Assembly (NCBI RefSeq): GCF_000214135.1
Contig: NZ_AFIE01000014.1
Span: 1 to 64,000, forward strand
Direction of reading: 5' to 3'
Source: Acinetobacter sp. P8-3-8
GTDB taxonomy: Bacteria > Pseudomonadota > Gammaproteobacteria > Pseudomonadales > Moraxellaceae
DNA: 64,000 nucleotides
The notes below the pieces were generated by a model. The model saw nothing but the letters and a program-made list of their open reading frames with translations, had not been told where the DNA came from and did no database searches. Below, piece after piece: positions 46,813 through 56,172 of this stretch. A program made the position numbers and the translations under genes. The number at the start of each line of letters is the position of its first letter. The first letter of the stretch is position 1.

Positions 46813-47664
46813 ATGAAGCGCATACTTATCGTGACAGGACAATCTGGTTCAGGTAAATCGTCTGCTTTGCAGGTGCTTGAAGATCTGGGTTATTACTGTA
46901 TAGATAATCTGCCTTTGGCATTGCTTCCTGAAATCGTTGAAAAATTAGATAAAGAAAATAATTTAGAGTTACTTGCACTGGGGATTGATGTTCGTAGTGC
47001 AAAAGAAGATTTACATGGTTTTGATGATGTTTTTCAACAGTTGCAAAAACATGGTAGCGTAGACGTTATTTATTTGACGACGCGAGATCAGGAACTGATT
47101 TCTCGTTTTAGTGCTTCAAGACGTCCGCATCCTTTATCTAGTCGTTTTCAAAGTTTGAATGAATGCATACAAGAAGAAAAAAATTTATTGCTTCCTATTC
47201 AACTGAGAGCAACGGCACATATTGATACAACAGATAAAAGTGTACATGATTTAAAGGATACCTTATTGTCCAAATTGGGACAGTCCGATAAACTCATTTT
47301 AATTTTACAGTCTTTTGGTTATAAACATGGTATTCCATTAGACGCAGATTTCGTTTTTGATGTCAGACATTTGCCTAATCCACATTGGGATTTAGAGTTG
47401 CGTAAGTTTTCAGGTTTGGATGAGCCTGTACGCAAATTTTTAGAAGCCAGTGATCAAGCAAATGAGATGTATCAAGACATCTATCAGTTTTTAAATAAGT
47501 GGTTGCCTGCTTTTGCAGAAGGTCATCGTCATTATATTACGGTGTCTATCGGCTGTACGGGTGGTCAACATCGTTCGGTTTATATCGTGGATAGGTTGAA
47601 GAAGGCTTTAGAGTCTCAATGGCCTATTCAGGTATTACATAGAGAAATGAAGCACTGGTCATGA
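46813..47664 (+). CDS. rapZ: RNase adapter protein RapZ (YvcJ family)
   Basis: RapZ is an NTP-binding protein; in E. coli it delivers the sRNA GlmZ to RNase E to control glucosamine-6-phosphate synthase. The 283-residue protein has Walker A ([28 protein letters not shown]), [17 protein letters not shown], and the C-terminal RNA-binding region with [15 protein letters not shown] and [21 protein letters not shown]. Its stop overlaps the HPr start by four bases, so the two are coupled, as with npr in other genomes. Whether a GlmZ-like RNA exists here cannot be told. Confidence 0.93.
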   Translation: MKRILIVTGQSGSGKSSALQVLEDLGYYCIDNLPLALLPEIVEKLDKENNLELLALGIDVRSAKEDLHGFDDVFQQLQKHGSVDVIYLTTRDQELISRFSASRRPHPLSSRFQSLNECIQEEKNLLLPIQLRATAHIDTTDKSVHDLKDTLLSKLGQSDKLILILQSFGYKHGIPLDADFVFDVRHLPNPHWDLELRKFSGLDEPVRKFLEASDQANEMYQDIYQFLNKWLPAFAEGHRHYITVSIGCTGGQHRSVYIVDRLKKALESQWPIQVLHREMKHWS

Positions 47665-47930
47665 TTGACACAACTGTTGACGTAATTAATAAATTAGGAT
47701 TACATGCGCGTGCATCTGGAAAACTAATCGAAGTCACGACTAAATTTAAATGTTCTATTCAAATTGGTAAGGGCGATAAATTAGTCGATGCCAAGAATAT
47801 CCTTTCTTTACTTATGCTTGGAGCTGGTAAGGGAACCACCTTGCGTCTAGTGGTTGATGGTCCTGATGAAGAAAAAGCTTCATCTGAAGTCCTTGCACTA
47901 TTCGCAGATAAATTTTACGAGGCAGAATAA
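47661..47930 (+). CDS. HPr-family phosphocarrier (NPr-like)
   Basis: This is an 89-residue HPr fold. The active histidine is in [16 protein letters not shown], and the second signature is [25 protein letters not shown]. The residue at the regulatory Ser46 position looks like Asn, so HPr-kinase control is not expected. With rapZ directly upstream it is most likely the NPr protein of the nitrogen-type phosphotransferase relay rather than a sugar HPr. Confidence 0.9.
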   Translation: MIDTTVDVINKLGLHARASGKLIEVTTKFKCSIQIGKGDKLVDAKNILSLLMLGAGKGTTLRLVVDGPDEEKASSEVLALFADKFYEAE

Positions 47931-47932
47931 TC

Positions 47933-48472
47933 GTGGCACGTCGTCCGCAACGTTTTACTGAAGATGATTTTGATTCTTTAGAAGGGCGTGCAAGTAAAAC
48001 CGAACAGAAGAAAGCTGTGCAACGCATGGCTGCTTTAGGTGAGCAACTCGCTGAGTTGTCAAAGAAACAAATTGAAGCTTTACCTGTTGAAGAGCGTTTG
48101 ATTGAAGCATTGCTTGATGTTCAGTTAATTACGTCTTTTGAAGCACGTCGCCGTCAGTTTCAGCGTATTGGTAAATTATTGCGTAATGAAGATGAGGCTG
48201 TCATTTTGTCTTATCTTACACCTAAGCAAGGTATTAAGAAGTTGGCACAACTCGATCGTTGGGTTGATCGTATGATTGAACAGCGTGACCCTGCGATTAA
48301 AGAGTTTTGTAAGTCTTATAATGCAGCAGAAAGTCATTCTCTACGTCAGCATGTGTTGCGTATTCATCGTGATATTGCCAAAGAGGTATCTGCTGAAGAG
48401 TTGGCTGCTTCTAAATTAAAGTTATTGAATTATGCACAGCAAGTGGCTTTGATTTCTGACAATTCGAAGTAA
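47933..48472 (+). CDS. yjgA: Ribosome-associated protein DarP/YjgA
   Basis: This 179-residue, highly charged protein of the YjgA/DarP family helps late assembly of the 50S subunit. It begins ARRPQRFTEDDFDSLEGRASKTEQKKAVQRMAALGEQL and contains LLDVQLITSFEARRRQFQRIGKLLRNED and RWVDRMIEQRDPAIKEFC, all conserved. The start is a GTG two bases after the HPr stop, hence coupled to it. A terminator follows 19 bases after the stop. Confidence 0.92.
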   Translation: MARRPQRFTEDDFDSLEGRASKTEQKKAVQRMAALGEQLAELSKKQIEALPVEERLIEALLDVQLITSFEARRRQFQRIGKLLRNEDEAVILSYLTPKQGIKKLAQLDRWVDRMIEQRDPAIKEFCKSYNAAESHSLRQHVLRIHRDIAKEVSAEELAASKLKLLNYAQQVALISDNSK

Positions 48473-48491
48473 TTGATTCTGTAATGATAAG

Positions 48492-48516
48492 AACGACCTA
48501 AATAGGTCGTTTTTTT
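48492..48516 (+). terminator. Factor-independent terminator after yjgA
   Basis: AACGACCTA (48492-48500) and TAGGTCGTT (48503-48511) pair perfectly with a two-base gap and run into T residues. Confidence 0.9.
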
Positions 48517-48523
48517 ATTTTAA

Positions 48524-48559
48524 CCTCTTCCTGACTCTCTCCTTGGAAAGGAGAGGGAA
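48524..48559. repeat. CTCTCC-type palindromic module, left copy
   Basis: A 36-bp module containing a stem of the type CTCTCCTT/AAGGAGAG. A second, closely similar module in the same orientation lies at 48868-48903, so the pair brackets repeat A copy 3. A shorter relative of the stem occurs in the pntB terminator. Confidence 0.75.
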
Positions 48560-48566
48560 TGTAATT

Positions 48567-48856
48567 TAACGTCAGTTCGAGATAAACTCTGATGTACGTT
48601 ATTGAAAAGATAGATCAGGCATAGCAGAGTCTTACCGTTTAAAGTCAGATATAAGGATTAACCTTCGGTTCGACCTACTTTTCTTTCGGGAAAAGTAGGC
48701 AAAACCATTTGTCAGTCGCCAACTCGACAGATACCATCATGTATCTAATATTTTGCAAAAACAGTATATTGCAGATGTAGTCCTGCCTCGAACAATGCGA
48801 CTGACGTTTCCGTGTATCATATAGTTGGGAATATATCTTATTCCGAGCTCAGGTTA
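48567..48856 (+). repeat. Dispersed structured repeat, family A, copy 3
   Basis: A 290-bp copy in the same orientation as 14181, with terminal inverted repeats at 48567-48585 and 48838-48856 and the internal 10-bp hairpin intact. It lies between yjgA and the convergent acyl-CoA ligase gene and is flanked on both sides by a CTCTCC palindromic module. Confidence 0.88.
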
Positions 48857-48867
48857 CTTATTTTAAA

Positions 48868-48903
48868 CCTCTCCCTGACCCTCTCCTTAGAAAGGAGAGG
48901 GGA
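48868..48903. repeat. CTCTCC-type palindromic module, right copy
   Basis: The second copy of the 36-bp module; its 10-bp stem CCCTCTCCTT/AAGGAGAGGG is perfect. It ends 18 bases before the stop of the acyl-CoA ligase gene and may act as its terminator. Confidence 0.75.
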
Positions 48904-48921
48904 TTTTATTTTTGGAGTGAC

Positions 48922-50568
48922 TTAACTTAATTCACTTTCAGCACGTTCTTTCGCCCAATCACGTAAGATGAATTTTTGTAATTTCCCTGTCGAAGTTTTT
49001 GGAATTTCACAAATCACCACATCTTTAGGCACTTTAAAACGTGCTAAGTGTTGTTTACAAAATTCAATAACTTCATCTGCTGTGGTTTCAGCATCTTGTT
49101 TAAGCTCAATAAAAGCGCAAGGGACTTCTTGCCAGCGAGTATCAGGTTTTGCTACCACAGCAGCTGTCATAATCGCAGGGTGAGTGTACAACACTTCCTC
49201 AACTTCGAGTGACGAAATATTTTCACCACCTGAAATAATAATATCTTTAGAGCGATCCATAATTTTGGCATAACCATCAGGTTGACTTACAGCTAAATCA
49301 CCTGAGTGGAACCAACCGCCTTTAAAGGCTTCTTCAGTCGCTTTGGTGTTTTTTAAATAACCCTTCATCACGATATTGCCACGGAACATGATTTCGCCCA
49401 TGGTCGTACCATCATTTGGAACAGGTTGCATGGTTTCAGGATCAAGCACACGCATACTGTCTTGTAGCGGATATGGCACACCTTGACGTGAATGTAACTG
49501 CGCTTGTTCTTGAATAGACAATTCACTCCAACCTGCTTGAGATGCACATAAAGCAGATGGACCATAGGTTTCGGTTAAGCCGTAGACATGATTAACTTGG
49601 ATACCAATGTGATGCATTCCTTCAATAATCGCTGCTGGTGGTGCAGCACCAGCGACCATCACTTCAACATGATGATTAAATTTAATTTGTTTATCTTTAG
49701 GTGTATTGATCAGCATCGATAACACAATCGGTGCGCCGCAGAGATAATCAATTTTGTGCTGATCAATCAGTTGATAAACCAAAGCAGGGTCAACCTTGCG
49801 TAAGCAAATATTGGTTCCACCATTGGCTGCAATGGTCCAAGCAAAGCACCAACCATTGCAATGGAACAGTGGCAGTGTCCACAGATATTTACAACGAGGT
49901 GTCATGCCACAGGCAAGGATATTACTGGCAGCATTGAGATATGCGCCACGATGATGATAAACCACACCTTTAGGATTGCCTGTCGTACCCGAAGTATAGT
50001 TTAGACTGATGGCATCCCATTCATCATTGGGTAAATGCCATTCAAAATTAACATCACCACCCTTGATCCAGTCTTCATATTCAATTTGACCGATACGTGC
50101 CGTCGTGTCATTTTTTTCATATTCTGCATCAGCAACATCAATGATATAAATCTGTTGAGGTACAAGGGCAACAGCTTCTTCTGCTAGCGTTGCAAATTCA
50201 GGATCAACCAAAAGCACTTTGGTTTCAGCATGTTCAAGCATGAATGCAATGGTCTTGGCATCTAAACGTGTATTGAGTGCATTTAAAACTGCACCTGACA
50301 TCGGTACGGCAAAATGCGCTTCAATCATTGCTGGAATGTTGGGTAATAAAACCGAGACGGTATCATTTTTTTGGATACCTAAATTTTGTAGCTGATGTGC
50401 AAATTGGCGACAACGCATATAAGTTTCACGCCATGAAATACGCCGTGAACCATGCACTATGGCATCTTGGTTTGGGTAAATGTAAGCAGCACGTTCCAGA
50501 TAACGCAATGGCGATAAAGCAACAAAATTTGCGGGGGTACGTGGTAACTCATCGTATGCGCTTACCAT
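48922..50568 (-). CDS. Acyl-CoA synthetase (AMP-dependent ligase)
   Basis: This is a 548-residue ANL-family ligase that activates a carboxylic acid to its CoA thioester through an acyl-adenylate. The signatures are ISLNYTSGTTGNPKGVVYHHRGAYL (P-loop), VYGLTETYGPSALC, WFHSGDLAVSQPDGYAKIMDRSKDIIISGGENISSLEVEE, and PKTSTGKLQKFILRDW with the catalytic Lys. It resembles the AlkK-type medium-chain and 3-methylmercaptopropionyl-CoA ligases. I start at the ATG at 50568 (MVSAYDELPRTPANF) because GGAG lies 7 bases upstream; in-frame ATGs at 50580 and 50622 lack this. The AraC gene upstream on the same strand is a candidate regulator. Confidence 0.9.
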   Translation of the reverse strand: MVSAYDELPRTPANFVALSPLRYLERAAYIYPNQDAIVHGSRRISWRETYMRCRQFAHQLQNLGIQKNDTVSVLLPNIPAMIEAHFAVPMSGAVLNALNTRLDAKTIAFMLEHAETKVLLVDPEFATLAEEAVALVPQQIYIIDVADAEYEKNDTTARIGQIEYEDWIKGGDVNFEWHLPNDEWDAISLNYTSGTTGNPKGVVYHHRGAYLNAASNILACGMTPRCKYLWTLPLFHCNGWCFAWTIAANGGTNICLRKVDPALVYQLIDQHKIDYLCGAPIVLSMLINTPKDKQIKFNHHVEVMVAGAAPPAAIIEGMHHIGIQVNHVYGLTETYGPSALCASQAGWSELSIQEQAQLHSRQGVPYPLQDSMRVLDPETMQPVPNDGTTMGEIMFRGNIVMKGYLKNTKATEEAFKGGWFHSGDLAVSQPDGYAKIMDRSKDIIISGGENISSLEVEEVLYTHPAIMTAAVVAKPDTRWQEVPCAFIELKQDAETTADEVIEFCKQHLARFKVPKDVVICEIPKTSTGKLQKFILRDWAKERAESELS

Positions 50569-50689
50569 TTTTAACTCCATGTCTATTATTCTAATCTCTC
50601 GATTTAAAGATATGCATATCATAGATTGAATGCAGTTATGCTTTAGTCGAGTATTGAGCTTAATTCGGGTTTATGCAAAGCTTCTGTAT

Positions 50690-51757
50690 TTAAATTTTCT
50701 CTTTTTGAATTTTATCGCTTTCAATTTGCTTATACGTTGTCGGCGAATATCCAGTCCATTTTTTAAATGCTCGCCTAAATTCACGTAACTCACTAAACCC
50801 TAAAATATGGCTGATCTCACTGATGGTGTAATTTTCATTTAAAAGATTTTTGGCTTTATCTGCTAGAACCTGTTGCTTAATCAACTGAAAATTTGCGCCT
50901 TCATTGATTAATAAACGTCTTAAATGTCTTTCACTTAAATGAAAATGTTGAGCTGCTTGTTGCATGTCGAAGCGTTCAGGAAGATGGCTTGCAATCAAAT
51001 GCTGTAAAACTTTGACCAAACTGGGCTGATTGATTTGCTTAAATTGATCAAATGCCGAATCACAGATTTTAATCGCCGTTTGGTAATTTGCAGGGCTGTA
51101 ATTTTTCAGTGTTCTGGATAAGATTGTTTTGTTAAAGCGGATTAAGTTTCGGGCGCAGTTGAATTGAATAGGGCAATTGAAAATACGTTGATAGTCCGCT
51201 AAATAAGCTGAACCATCATAGCTCAGTTCTAAGCAGATCAGTTGCTGATGATCACCTAACATCATGTTTAAACAGGTGATCATACTGGCAAAGATTTCAT
51301 CGCAAAAAACAGCATTTAAAGAATTTAAAGCACCATTTGGATAGCGTTCAAAAACTTCCACTTCGCAATAATCAGTTTGAATATGCACAGCTAAGTCTAA
51401 AACACTACCTGAAATAGGGTGGTAATGTAGCGCTGTTTGCATGGCTTCAGCCACATTTTTACAGGCTTGCATGGCAAAACCGAGGATTCCCATCGCAACT
51501 TGACCTTCATTACTTCCGAGCAAAAGCCCTAAATTGGGTTGCTGAGTATCATGGATCGCATGTTGAAAGACATTACAAATATCTGAGAAATGAACAAACC
51601 CTTGATTGTTAATGATTTGATCTATATTCAAATGATTATTTTCAAACCATGATTGATAAGACCACTGTTGTTGTTCTGCATAATGAATCAAGCTGCTGAG
51701 CAGCATCGGCGGAATAAAAAACTGAGAATCGACAAGTTCCATTTGCTGAATAGGCAT
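50690..51757 (-). CDS. AraC-family transcriptional regulator
   Basis: This is a 355-residue regulator of the OruR/ArgR-like type. The long N-terminal sensor domain (FFIPPMLLSSLIHYAEQQ, LGLLLGSNEGQVAMGILGFAMQ, YHPISGSVLDLAV) is followed by a C-terminal double helix-turn-helix (ERFDMQQAAQHFHLSERHLRRLLINEGANFQLIKQ and YTISEISHILGFSELREFRRAFKKWTGYSPTTYKQ). It sits between the acyl-CoA ligase gene (same strand) and the ceramidase-like gene (opposite strand, about 120 bases away), so either may be its target. Confidence 0.9.
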   Translation of the reverse strand: MPIQQMELVDSQFFIPPMLLSSLIHYAEQQQWSYQSWFENNHLNIDQIINNQGFVHFSDICNVFQHAIHDTQQPNLGLLLGSNEGQVAMGILGFAMQACKNVAEAMQTALHYHPISGSVLDLAVHIQTDYCEVEVFERYPNGALNSLNAVFCDEIFASMITCLNMMLGDHQQLICLELSYDGSAYLADYQRIFNCPIQFNCARNLIRFNKTILSRTLKNYSPANYQTAIKICDSAFDQFKQINQPSLVKVLQHLIASHLPERFDMQQAAQHFHLSERHLRRLLINEGANFQLIKQQVLADKAKNLLNENYTISEISHILGFSELREFRRAFKKWTGYSPTTYKQIESDKIQKEKI

Positions 51758-51879
51758 AAAGTCCGTTTAGCCCCCCTTATTTTTGTTGGTTTAACCCTAG
51801 TGGGTATCGCATATTTTTGATTAACTTTCAATGTGCTTCTCATGATGAGAATGAAAATTTAAATATAGGAATATTGAAC

Positions 51880-53601
51880 ATGTATATGGTTGGTTGGAGC
51901 AAACAAGAAATACCTATTCAACCCAAAGGTTATGCCATGTTTGGTTATGGTATGTGGACACACCGTGCCTATGAAAAACGGACAGCACTGTTTGCACGTA
52001 CATTTTCTATTCGTGAAATGAATGCAACCCAACCGCTTTTAATTTGCTGCCTTGATTTTGGTTGTATTACCCATGCGATGCGTAGCGGTGTGGTAGATGT
52101 TTTAAAACAAAAATTAGCAGAGCATTTTGATGAACAACAATTGGTATTGATGGCGACACATACCCATTCAGGGCCGGGCGGATGTGCTTATGAAGCTCTA
52201 TACAATATGCCGACACCTGGTTTTGTCCCTGAACATTTAAGTGCTGTGGTTGAAGCTGTAGTGCAGAGTGTTTTATTGGCCATAGAAACAGAACACGAAA
52301 CAGAGATTCGTTATAGCACGGGGCAATTTGATGAAAATACACCTGTTGCATGGAATCGAGCTTTAAAGTCTTACAATCGTAATCCTGATGTGATTCAAAG
52401 AGATATTCACGAAACACATTTGGCACTGAATCGTGAAATGCAGTTATTGGGATTCTATCGCCAGCAACAGCTTTGTGGACTGATTTCTTTATTTGGCGTT
52501 CATGCAACCTGTCTAAGTAATCAACTGAATGCCTATGATGGTGATAATAAAGGCTATGCAGCAACGATCAGTGAACAATATTTAGCTGAGCAAGGGGTAG
52601 ATCAGCCAGTAACCATTTTTGCTCAAGCTTCTGCGGGGGATGTATCACCGCATTTTCATGGACCTAAGCAAGATGCAATTCGCAATAAAATTCAAGGTGA
52701 AGCGGAATATCAATACGCTCAACAAAATGGTCGTTATCAAAGTGATTTAGCCCTTCAAGCTTTGTCATCTTCAAGCCAGCCATTAGAGGGCACATTGGAT
52801 GCCGTATTGTCTTATGTTGATTTGAGTCAGGTTAATATTCCTGTCGAATTTTCTCAAGGTGTCAAAAATGCCAAGACCAGTGCAGCCTGTCATGGTGTGG
52901 CATTTTTTGGCGGAACACCTGTTGATGGCAAAGGTGCTGCAAAACCCATCACCATGGCTATGTCTTTGTTGTCTAGGCAAGTGCGTAAAAAACGTTTGGC
53001 CAATCCAAATGCACCTGACTATGACAAATACCATGCCCTATACAGTTCGCAACATCCCAAAGACATTATTTTAGAAAGCCCTGATAACCAATTACTTGGG
53101 AAGGACTTGGATGTACAACCGAGCTTTTTAGACCCTTTAATTCGGGAGATGAATCGTCAAGTCAAAGCAGGTGCAATTCAACACAGTCCTTTGGTACCGA
53201 GTGTTGTGCCATTACAGATTTTAAAACTGGGACAATTATTATTGGTCTGCTGTCCGGGGGAAATTACCACAACTTCTGCACAGCGTGTGATTCAAACGGT
53301 GTATCAATCTTCAACAAGCATGTCATCTCAGTATGTCTGCATTGCTTCGTACTGCAATGATTATATGGGTTATATCACCACCAATGAAGAATATCAGCAA
53401 CAGGCGTATGAAGGTGGGCACACTTTATATGGTCAATGGACGCAAGCCGCTATCCAATACAAGTTTCAAGACTTGGCGCAGCAACTCAGTTTGGAAAAAT
53501 CCATGCGAAGTTATGATCAAAGCACACGGCCTGCACAGATTCCTCAGCATGAAATCGATCTAAGAACCAATTTTGGCAGTATTAAAACGGCAGTACGTTA
53601 A
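51880..53601 (+). CDS. Neutral/alkaline ceramidase-like amidase
   Basis: This is a 573-residue protein of the neutral ceramidase family, which cleaves the N-acyl bond of ceramides. The active-site features all appear: THTHSGPGG and GVHATCL (zinc histidines), FAQASAGDVSPHF with the nucleophilic Ser, CPGEITTTSAQR with the zinc Glu, and DYMGYITTNEEYQQQAYEGG with the zinc Tyr. No signal peptide is visible from the ATG at 51880, which has AGGA 10 bases upstream; a longer TTG frame from 51817 adds no signal either. It may therefore work inside the cell on an N-acyl amino compound rather than on host ceramide. It leads a three-gene operon. Confidence 0.85.
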   Translation: MYMVGWSKQEIPIQPKGYAMFGYGMWTHRAYEKRTALFARTFSIREMNATQPLLICCLDFGCITHAMRSGVVDVLKQKLAEHFDEQQLVLMATHTHSGPGGCAYEALYNMPTPGFVPEHLSAVVEAVVQSVLLAIETEHETEIRYSTGQFDENTPVAWNRALKSYNRNPDVIQRDIHETHLALNREMQLLGFYRQQQLCGLISLFGVHATCLSNQLNAYDGDNKGYAATISEQYLAEQGVDQPVTIFAQASAGDVSPHFHGPKQDAIRNKIQGEAEYQYAQQNGRYQSDLALQALSSSSQPLEGTLDAVLSYVDLSQVNIPVEFSQGVKNAKTSAACHGVAFFGGTPVDGKGAAKPITMAMSLLSRQVRKKRLANPNAPDYDKYHALYSSQHPKDIILESPDNQLLGKDLDVQPSFLDPLIREMNRQVKAGAIQHSPLVPSVVPLQILKLGQLLLVCCPGEITTTSAQRVIQTVYQSSTSMSSQYVCIASYCNDYMGYITTNEEYQQQAYEGGHTLYGQWTQAAIQYKFQDLAQQLSLEKSMRSYDQSTRPAQIPQHEIDLRTNFGSIKTAVR

Positions 53602-53613
53602 AGGAATAATGAC

Positions 53614-54900
53614 ATGAGTCAACAAGGAAACAATCAGTGGAATAATTGGTCTGGGTATCAAACAGCACAGCCTGAACATATTCTAAAACCACAAAGCATT
53701 GAGCAATTACAACACTTGGTTCGAGAACATGCAAAGATTCGAGTGGTCGGTGCAGGGCATTCTTTTACGCCGTTGGTATGTACGGATGCAACTTTGCTGT
53801 CATTGGATCATTTGAGCGGTGTGGATTCGGTTAATGCTGAATTATCACAGGCCAGTATTTGGTCAGGGACTCGTTTATTCAATTTGGATCAATATTTACA
53901 ACCTGTGAATCAATCTTTAATGCAACAGGGTGATATTGATCAGCAAAGCTTGGCAGGTGCTGTATCGACAGGGACGCATGGCACAGGCATTGATTTACAT
54001 TGTATTTCTGCATATGTAGAAGAAATTGAATTGCTGACCGCTTCAGGTGAAATCTTGCGTTGTAATGCGCAGGAAAATAGCGCTATTTTTAATGCAGGAC
54101 GTGTGTCTTTAGGTAGTTTGGGGATTCTGACCAAAATCACCATGCAAAATAAGCCACGCTACAAACTGAAAGAACATGTTGCATTGTGTTCTGTTGATGA
54201 TTTTATTAACAATATTGAGCAATGGAAAACGCAACATCGTCATATTGAATGTTTTGCTTTTTCACATGCAAAGCAGCTCATGTTGAAAACATTAGATGTT
54301 ACCGATGAAGACGTTCAACCTCGAAAGGAAGGTTGGCCTTCGGAAGATGCTTTATTGACAATGTGTTGTGAATTAACAGGAAAATTTCCTGCGTTGAATG
54401 CACAATTACAGAAGCTATTGGGGGTATTTATTAAACCGACCACTTGTGTGGATTGGTCTAGTCGCATTTTCCCAACCGTTCGTAATACCAGATTTAATGA
54501 AATGGAATATCAGATTCCTGCTGAATATGGTGTGGCTTGCTTACAAGAGGTTTTGGCTGCGATGAAGCGAGCTAAATCACTGACCTTTTTTCCTGTGGAG
54601 TTTCGCTTTGTTAAAGGTGATGATATTTGGTTAAGCCCTTTCTATCAAAGGGATTCAATTTCAATTTCCATTCATCAATACCACAAACAAGAACCACGAT
54701 TACTTTTTGATGTGATTGAACCAATTTTACAACGTTATCAAGGTCGTCCGCATTGGGGGAAAATGCATAGCATGACCAGTGCGCAACTAAAACCACTCTA
54801 TCCAAAGTGGGATGAATTTATGCAGATTCGTGAACAACTTGATCTAACACGGAAGTTTTTAAATCCGTATTTAGAAACACTGTTTTTATCAAACCACTAA
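53614..54900 (+). CDS. FAD-linked aldonolactone oxidase
   Basis: This is a 428-residue FAD enzyme of the D-arabinono-1,4-lactone / L-gulono-lactone oxidase family. RVVGAGHSFTPLV is the flavin-binding motif with the His used for covalent FAD in relatives. GAVSTGTHGTGIDLHCISAYVEEIELLTASGEILRC and GSLGILTKIT continue the PCMH-type FAD domain, and GRPHWGKMHSM is the C-terminal ALO signature. The substrate is probably a sugar lactone or alditol. It follows the ceramidase-like gene by 12 bases and precedes the PLP enzyme by 28, so the three are one operon. Why such activities are grouped is unclear. Confidence 0.87.
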   Translation: MSQQGNNQWNNWSGYQTAQPEHILKPQSIEQLQHLVREHAKIRVVGAGHSFTPLVCTDATLLSLDHLSGVDSVNAELSQASIWSGTRLFNLDQYLQPVNQSLMQQGDIDQQSLAGAVSTGTHGTGIDLHCISAYVEEIELLTASGEILRCNAQENSAIFNAGRVSLGSLGILTKITMQNKPRYKLKEHVALCSVDDFINNIEQWKTQHRHIECFAFSHAKQLMLKTLDVTDEDVQPRKEGWPSEDALLTMCCELTGKFPALNAQLQKLLGVFIKPTTCVDWSSRIFPTVRNTRFNEMEYQIPAEYGVACLQEVLAAMKRAKSLTFFPVEFRFVKGDDIWLSPFYQRDSISISIHQYHKQEPRLLFDVIEPILQRYQGRPHWGKMHSMTSAQLKPLYPKWDEFMQIREQLDLTRKFLNPYLETLFLSNH

Positions 54901-54928
54901 AAACTCAGGATGAATCGGGAGCAGGGAG

Positions 54929-56089
54929 ATGGATCATTTTTTTCAGCAGTTAAATCGTGATTTGAAACAGCAAGCTTATGCCTTACCTCGTTTGATTGTG
55001 GATGATCAAGCACTTGAACATAATCTTCAAACAGTTGTGACTCAATTAAAAACTGCACCACATTTGCAACCTCGAATTGTGGTGAAATCATTAGCCTGTT
55101 TGGAATTATTGAAACGCATTAGCCAAAGAGTTATGACACAACGATTCATGGTGTTTCATTTACCTCAATTGCTTCCGATTCTCGAAAATTTTTCAGAGGC
55201 AGATGTGCTGTTGGGTAAGCCTATGCCAGTGATTTCGGTTCAGCATTTCTATGAGGTCAACCAAGATTGGCAAGATTCCAATATTCAATGGTTGGTGGAT
55301 AGCCAACAACGTTTATTGCAATATCTTGAAGTCGCAAAGCTTTTGTCTTTAAAGCTAAAAATTAATATAGAAATTGATGTGGGCTTACATCGTGGCGGTA
55401 TAGATTCATTACAAAATTTATCGCAACTCCTTAAAACAATTTGTCGTTATCCTGAATATTTACAGTTTTCAGGATTAATGGGTTATGACGCACATGTAAC
55501 CAAATTGCCTTCAATTATTAAAAAGGCAGACCTTGCCTATCAAGAATCTCAAGCGATTTATCAACAGTATATTGCAGTCATTCAGCAACACTTTCCTGAT
55601 CTTTATACCAATGAACTTTGTTTTAATGGGGGCGGTAGTCCCAGTTTTAGTTTTCACGTGAAACATAGTGTCTGTAATGATCTTTCTTTTGGTTCAATGT
55701 TATTGAAACCGAGTGATTTTGACAGTGAGCGTTTAAGTGCTTTCAAAACAGCATTATGGATTGCAGCGCCAGTATTGAAAGTTTTGCCATATACGCAACT
55801 TCCCGGATTGCCAATATTGAATCAGCTTCCACATCGATCTAAGGCTTTATTTATTTATGGAGGCTATTGGATGGCGGATTATGTTTATCCGCAAGGTATT
55901 CGTCCGCATTTGTTATATGGACGCAGTTCTAATCAAGAGATGGTGAATGTTCCAAAACATACACAGATTGATGTGGATGATTATGTGTTTTTAAGACCGA
56001 CACAAAGTGAGGCGATTATTCCGCAGTTTGCTAGATTGTATTGCTATAAGAATGGGACATTTGCAGCGTGGGAGACGTTTAGAGAGTAG
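54929..56089 (+). CDS. Alanine-racemase-fold PLP enzyme (D-threonine aldolase / D-serine dehydratase-like)
   Basis: This is a 386-residue fold-III PLP enzyme. The N-terminal barrel starts with PRLIVDDQALEHNLQTVV, the PLP lysine lies in PRIVVKSLACLELL, and INIEIDVGLHRGGI and ELCFNGGGSPSF are barrel motifs. The C-terminal DSD1-type domain ends with DVDDYVFLRPTQSEAIIPQFARLYCY. The metal ligands His-x-Cys seen in D-serine dehydratase are not evident in that last segment, so the activity may differ. It is the third gene of the operon with the ceramidase-like amidase and the lactone oxidase. Confidence 0.75.
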   Translation: MDHFFQQLNRDLKQQAYALPRLIVDDQALEHNLQTVVTQLKTAPHLQPRIVVKSLACLELLKRISQRVMTQRFMVFHLPQLLPILENFSEADVLLGKPMPVISVQHFYEVNQDWQDSNIQWLVDSQQRLLQYLEVAKLLSLKLKINIEIDVGLHRGGIDSLQNLSQLLKTICRYPEYLQFSGLMGYDAHVTKLPSIIKKADLAYQESQAIYQQYIAVIQQHFPDLYTNELCFNGGGSPSFSFHVKHSVCNDLSFGSMLLKPSDFDSERLSAFKTALWIAAPVLKVLPYTQLPGLPILNQLPHRSKALFIYGGYWMADYVYPQGIRPHLLYGRSSNQEMVNVPKHTQIDVDDYVFLRPTQSEAIIPQFARLYCYKNGTFAAWETFRE

Positions 56090-56172
56090 AGAAAATCATA
56101 CATGTATTTAGGTGAATGATTTGTTTGTTGTTAGAATCACAGAAATAAAGATATTTGTTATTCGATTTTATT

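Noticed and set aside
52067-52564. A 165-codon minus-strand frame
   Set aside because: It is antisense to the ceramidase-like gene, in which all catalytic motifs are on the plus strand.
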